Source of the DNA: DATATV01 sp036268615
GTDB taxonomy: Bacteria > Actinomycetota > Actinomycetes > Mycobacteriales > Pseudonocardiaceae
Reading direction: 5' to 3'
Assembly (NCBI GenBank): GCA_036268615.1
Contig: DATATV010000087.1
Coordinates: forward strand, 1-64,000
Length of the DNA: 64,000 nt
Shown: piece after piece, positions 63,115 through 64,000 of the stretch
How the letters are laid out: each line of letters starts with the position of its first letter
Position numbering within the stretch: the first letter of the stretch is position 1
Program-made: the position numbers and the translations under genes
Notes under the pieces: model-generated
What the model was told of the DNA's origin: nothing
Database searches by the model: none
The model's input: the letters and a program-made list of their open reading frames with translations, nothing else

Positions 63115-63302
63115 AGAAGCGGGTCGTGGCGGCCGTCACAGAGCACTGTCAACGGCCGCGAACAGACCTGCACTTCGGCCGATCTGGATCGATCGCGCCC
63201 AGCTCGGAGCGGTCCGGCCCAGGTCATTCCGGTTCCGCAACTCTTGGCGGAGAAGTGTGAAAAATCGGCGAAGATGGTCCGCGCTGCCCTAACCTTCGGG
63301 GC

Positions 63303-63312
63303 AGAGCGCTCT
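63303..63312. promoter_or_regulatory. LacI-type operator, site 4 (LacI autoregulation)
   Basis: AGAGCGCTCT, the same 10-bp palindrome, 31 nt before the LacI start at 63343. Sites 3 and 4 lie 199 bp apart at either end of the divergent promoter region. Confidence 0.65.
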
Positions 63313-63342
63313 CGGCAGCCGGCCGGGTGGAAGGGGGAACAG

Positions 63343-64000
63343 ATGAACCGCGTGACACCGGGCCGGCGGCCCACCCTGGAGAACGTCGCGGCCCGTGCGG
63401 GGGTATCCAGAGCCACGGTGTCCCGAGTGGTCAACGGGATGCCGGTGAACGCGAGCAGCCAGGAGGCGGTGCGCAAGGCGATCGACGAGCTGGGCTACGT
63501 GCCCAACCACGCCGCCCGCACCCTGGTCACCCAGCGCACCGAGCTGATCGCGTTGGTGCTGCCCGAGCCGACCACCCGGGTGTTCTCCGAGGACCAGTTC
63601 TTCCCGGGCGTCATCCATGGCGTCAGCCAGGAGTTGGAGACCGCGGACAAGCAGCTCGTGCTGATGCTCGCCGGTTCGCCGCGCAGCCGCACCCGGATCG
63701 AGCGCTCGGTGGCCGCACACCACGTGGACGGCGTGATCCTGGCTTCGCTGCATGGCACCGACCCGCTGCCCGCCGCGCTGACCAGGACCGGGATTCCGGT
63801 GGTGTGCAACGAACGCACCCTCGGCTCCACGCCGCTGCCCTGCGTCGGGGTGGACAACGCCGGCGGCGCGGCGACCGCGGTGCAGCACCTGCTGGACGCC
63901 GGCCGCACCCGGATCGCCACCATCGCCGGTCCGCAGGACATGATCGGCGGCATCGACCGGCTGGCCGGCTACCGGGACGCCCTGCGCGACTCGTCCCGCC
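63343..64000 (+). CDS. LacI-family regulator, 3' end outside window
   Basis: About 219 residues are visible before the window ends. HTH TLENVAARAGVSRATVSRVVN and hinge LGYVPNHAARTLVTQRT are complete, followed by the first half of the sugar-binding effector domain (VDGVILASLHG, VDNAGGAATAVQHLLDAG). ATG at 63343 with AAGGGGGA 4-6 nt upstream. It faces the GH64 gene and is flanked by the AGAGCGCTCT palindromes, so it is the best candidate for the protein that binds them. Confidence 0.9.
   Translation, partial: MNRVTPGRRPTLENVAARAGVSRATVSRVVNGMPVNASSQEAVRKAIDELGYVPNHAARTLVTQRTELIALVLPEPTTRVFSEDQFFPGVIHGVSQELETADKQLVLMLAGSPRSRTRIERSVAAHHVDGVILASLHGTDPLPAALTRTGIPVVCNERTLGSTPLPCVGVDNAGGAATAVQHLLDAGRTRIATIAGPQDMIGGIDRLAGYRDALRDSSR

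Overview
The window comes from a high-GC actinomycete chromosome, most likely of the order Pseudonocardiales. It encodes the complete Pup-proteasome system, mycothiol ligase MshC, an F420-type (Ddn-like) reductase, Eis-type acetyltransferase and TatA/TatC. Much of its gene order (helY-tatC-tatA-pafC-pafB-pafA ... prcA-prcB-pup-dop ... ARC/mpa ... trmI ... recB-like ... hisG-hisE ... PAC2 ... mshC) follows the Mycobacterium tuberculosis Rv2092c-Rv2130c region. I see no rRNA, tRNA, CRISPR array, transposase or phage gene. Genus is inference.

Layout. 1-10.7 kb is accessory: a clipped membrane protein, a secreted SGNH hydrolase, an ArsR regulator, a flavin oxidoreductase, an Xaa-Pro-type peptidase coupled to an Lrp regulator, a HAD / 3-hydroxyacid dehydrogenase-like / 5'-3' exonuclease run, an Eis acetyltransferase and a DUF4333 membrane protein. 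10.9-28.0 kb is the proteasome neighbourhood on the minus strand: ARC ATPase, Dop, Pup, PrcB, PrcA, a FrnE-like DsbA oxidoreductase, PafA, PafB, PafC, a small membrane protein, TatA, TatC, a lipid kinase and the helicase HelY. Pup is made ready for ligation (ends Gly-Gly-Glu), PafA attaches it, ARC unfolds tagged proteins into the PrcAB core, Dop removes Pup, and PafBC is the DNA-damage regulator that often sits beside pafA. 28.2-34.1 kb holds two paralogous Q/P/G-rich membrane proteins, TrmI, a site-2 protease, a RecB-like nuclease and a thioesterase.

34.1-39.7 kb carries two divergent operons (secreted hydrolase, cytosolic hydrolase, TetR; acyl-CoA ligase, 3-hydroxybutyrate dehydrogenase) that look like ester or hydroxyalkanoate catabolism; the dehydrogenase frame is broken as sequenced. 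39.7-46.3 kb has HisE/HisG, HAD, PAC2, Ddn-like reductase, a TetR facing an FAD monooxygenase across a tandem palindrome, and MshC. 46.5-50.1 kb has a Q-rich coiled-coil protein followed by a 1011-residue NACHT-LRR (bacterial NLR-like) protein.

53-64 kb reads as a beta-glucan utilisation locus: a LacI regulator, a five-gene ABC importer of the oligopeptide (Opp/Dpp) type, a GH1 beta-glucosidase, a Tat-exported GH64 beta-1,3-glucanase and a second LacI regulator clipped by the window end. Four copies of an AGAGCGCTC-type palindrome lie at its two regulator promoters. The inferred flow is: GH64 cuts beta-1,3-glucan outside the cell, the importer takes up the oligosaccharides, and GH1 hydrolyses them to glucose.
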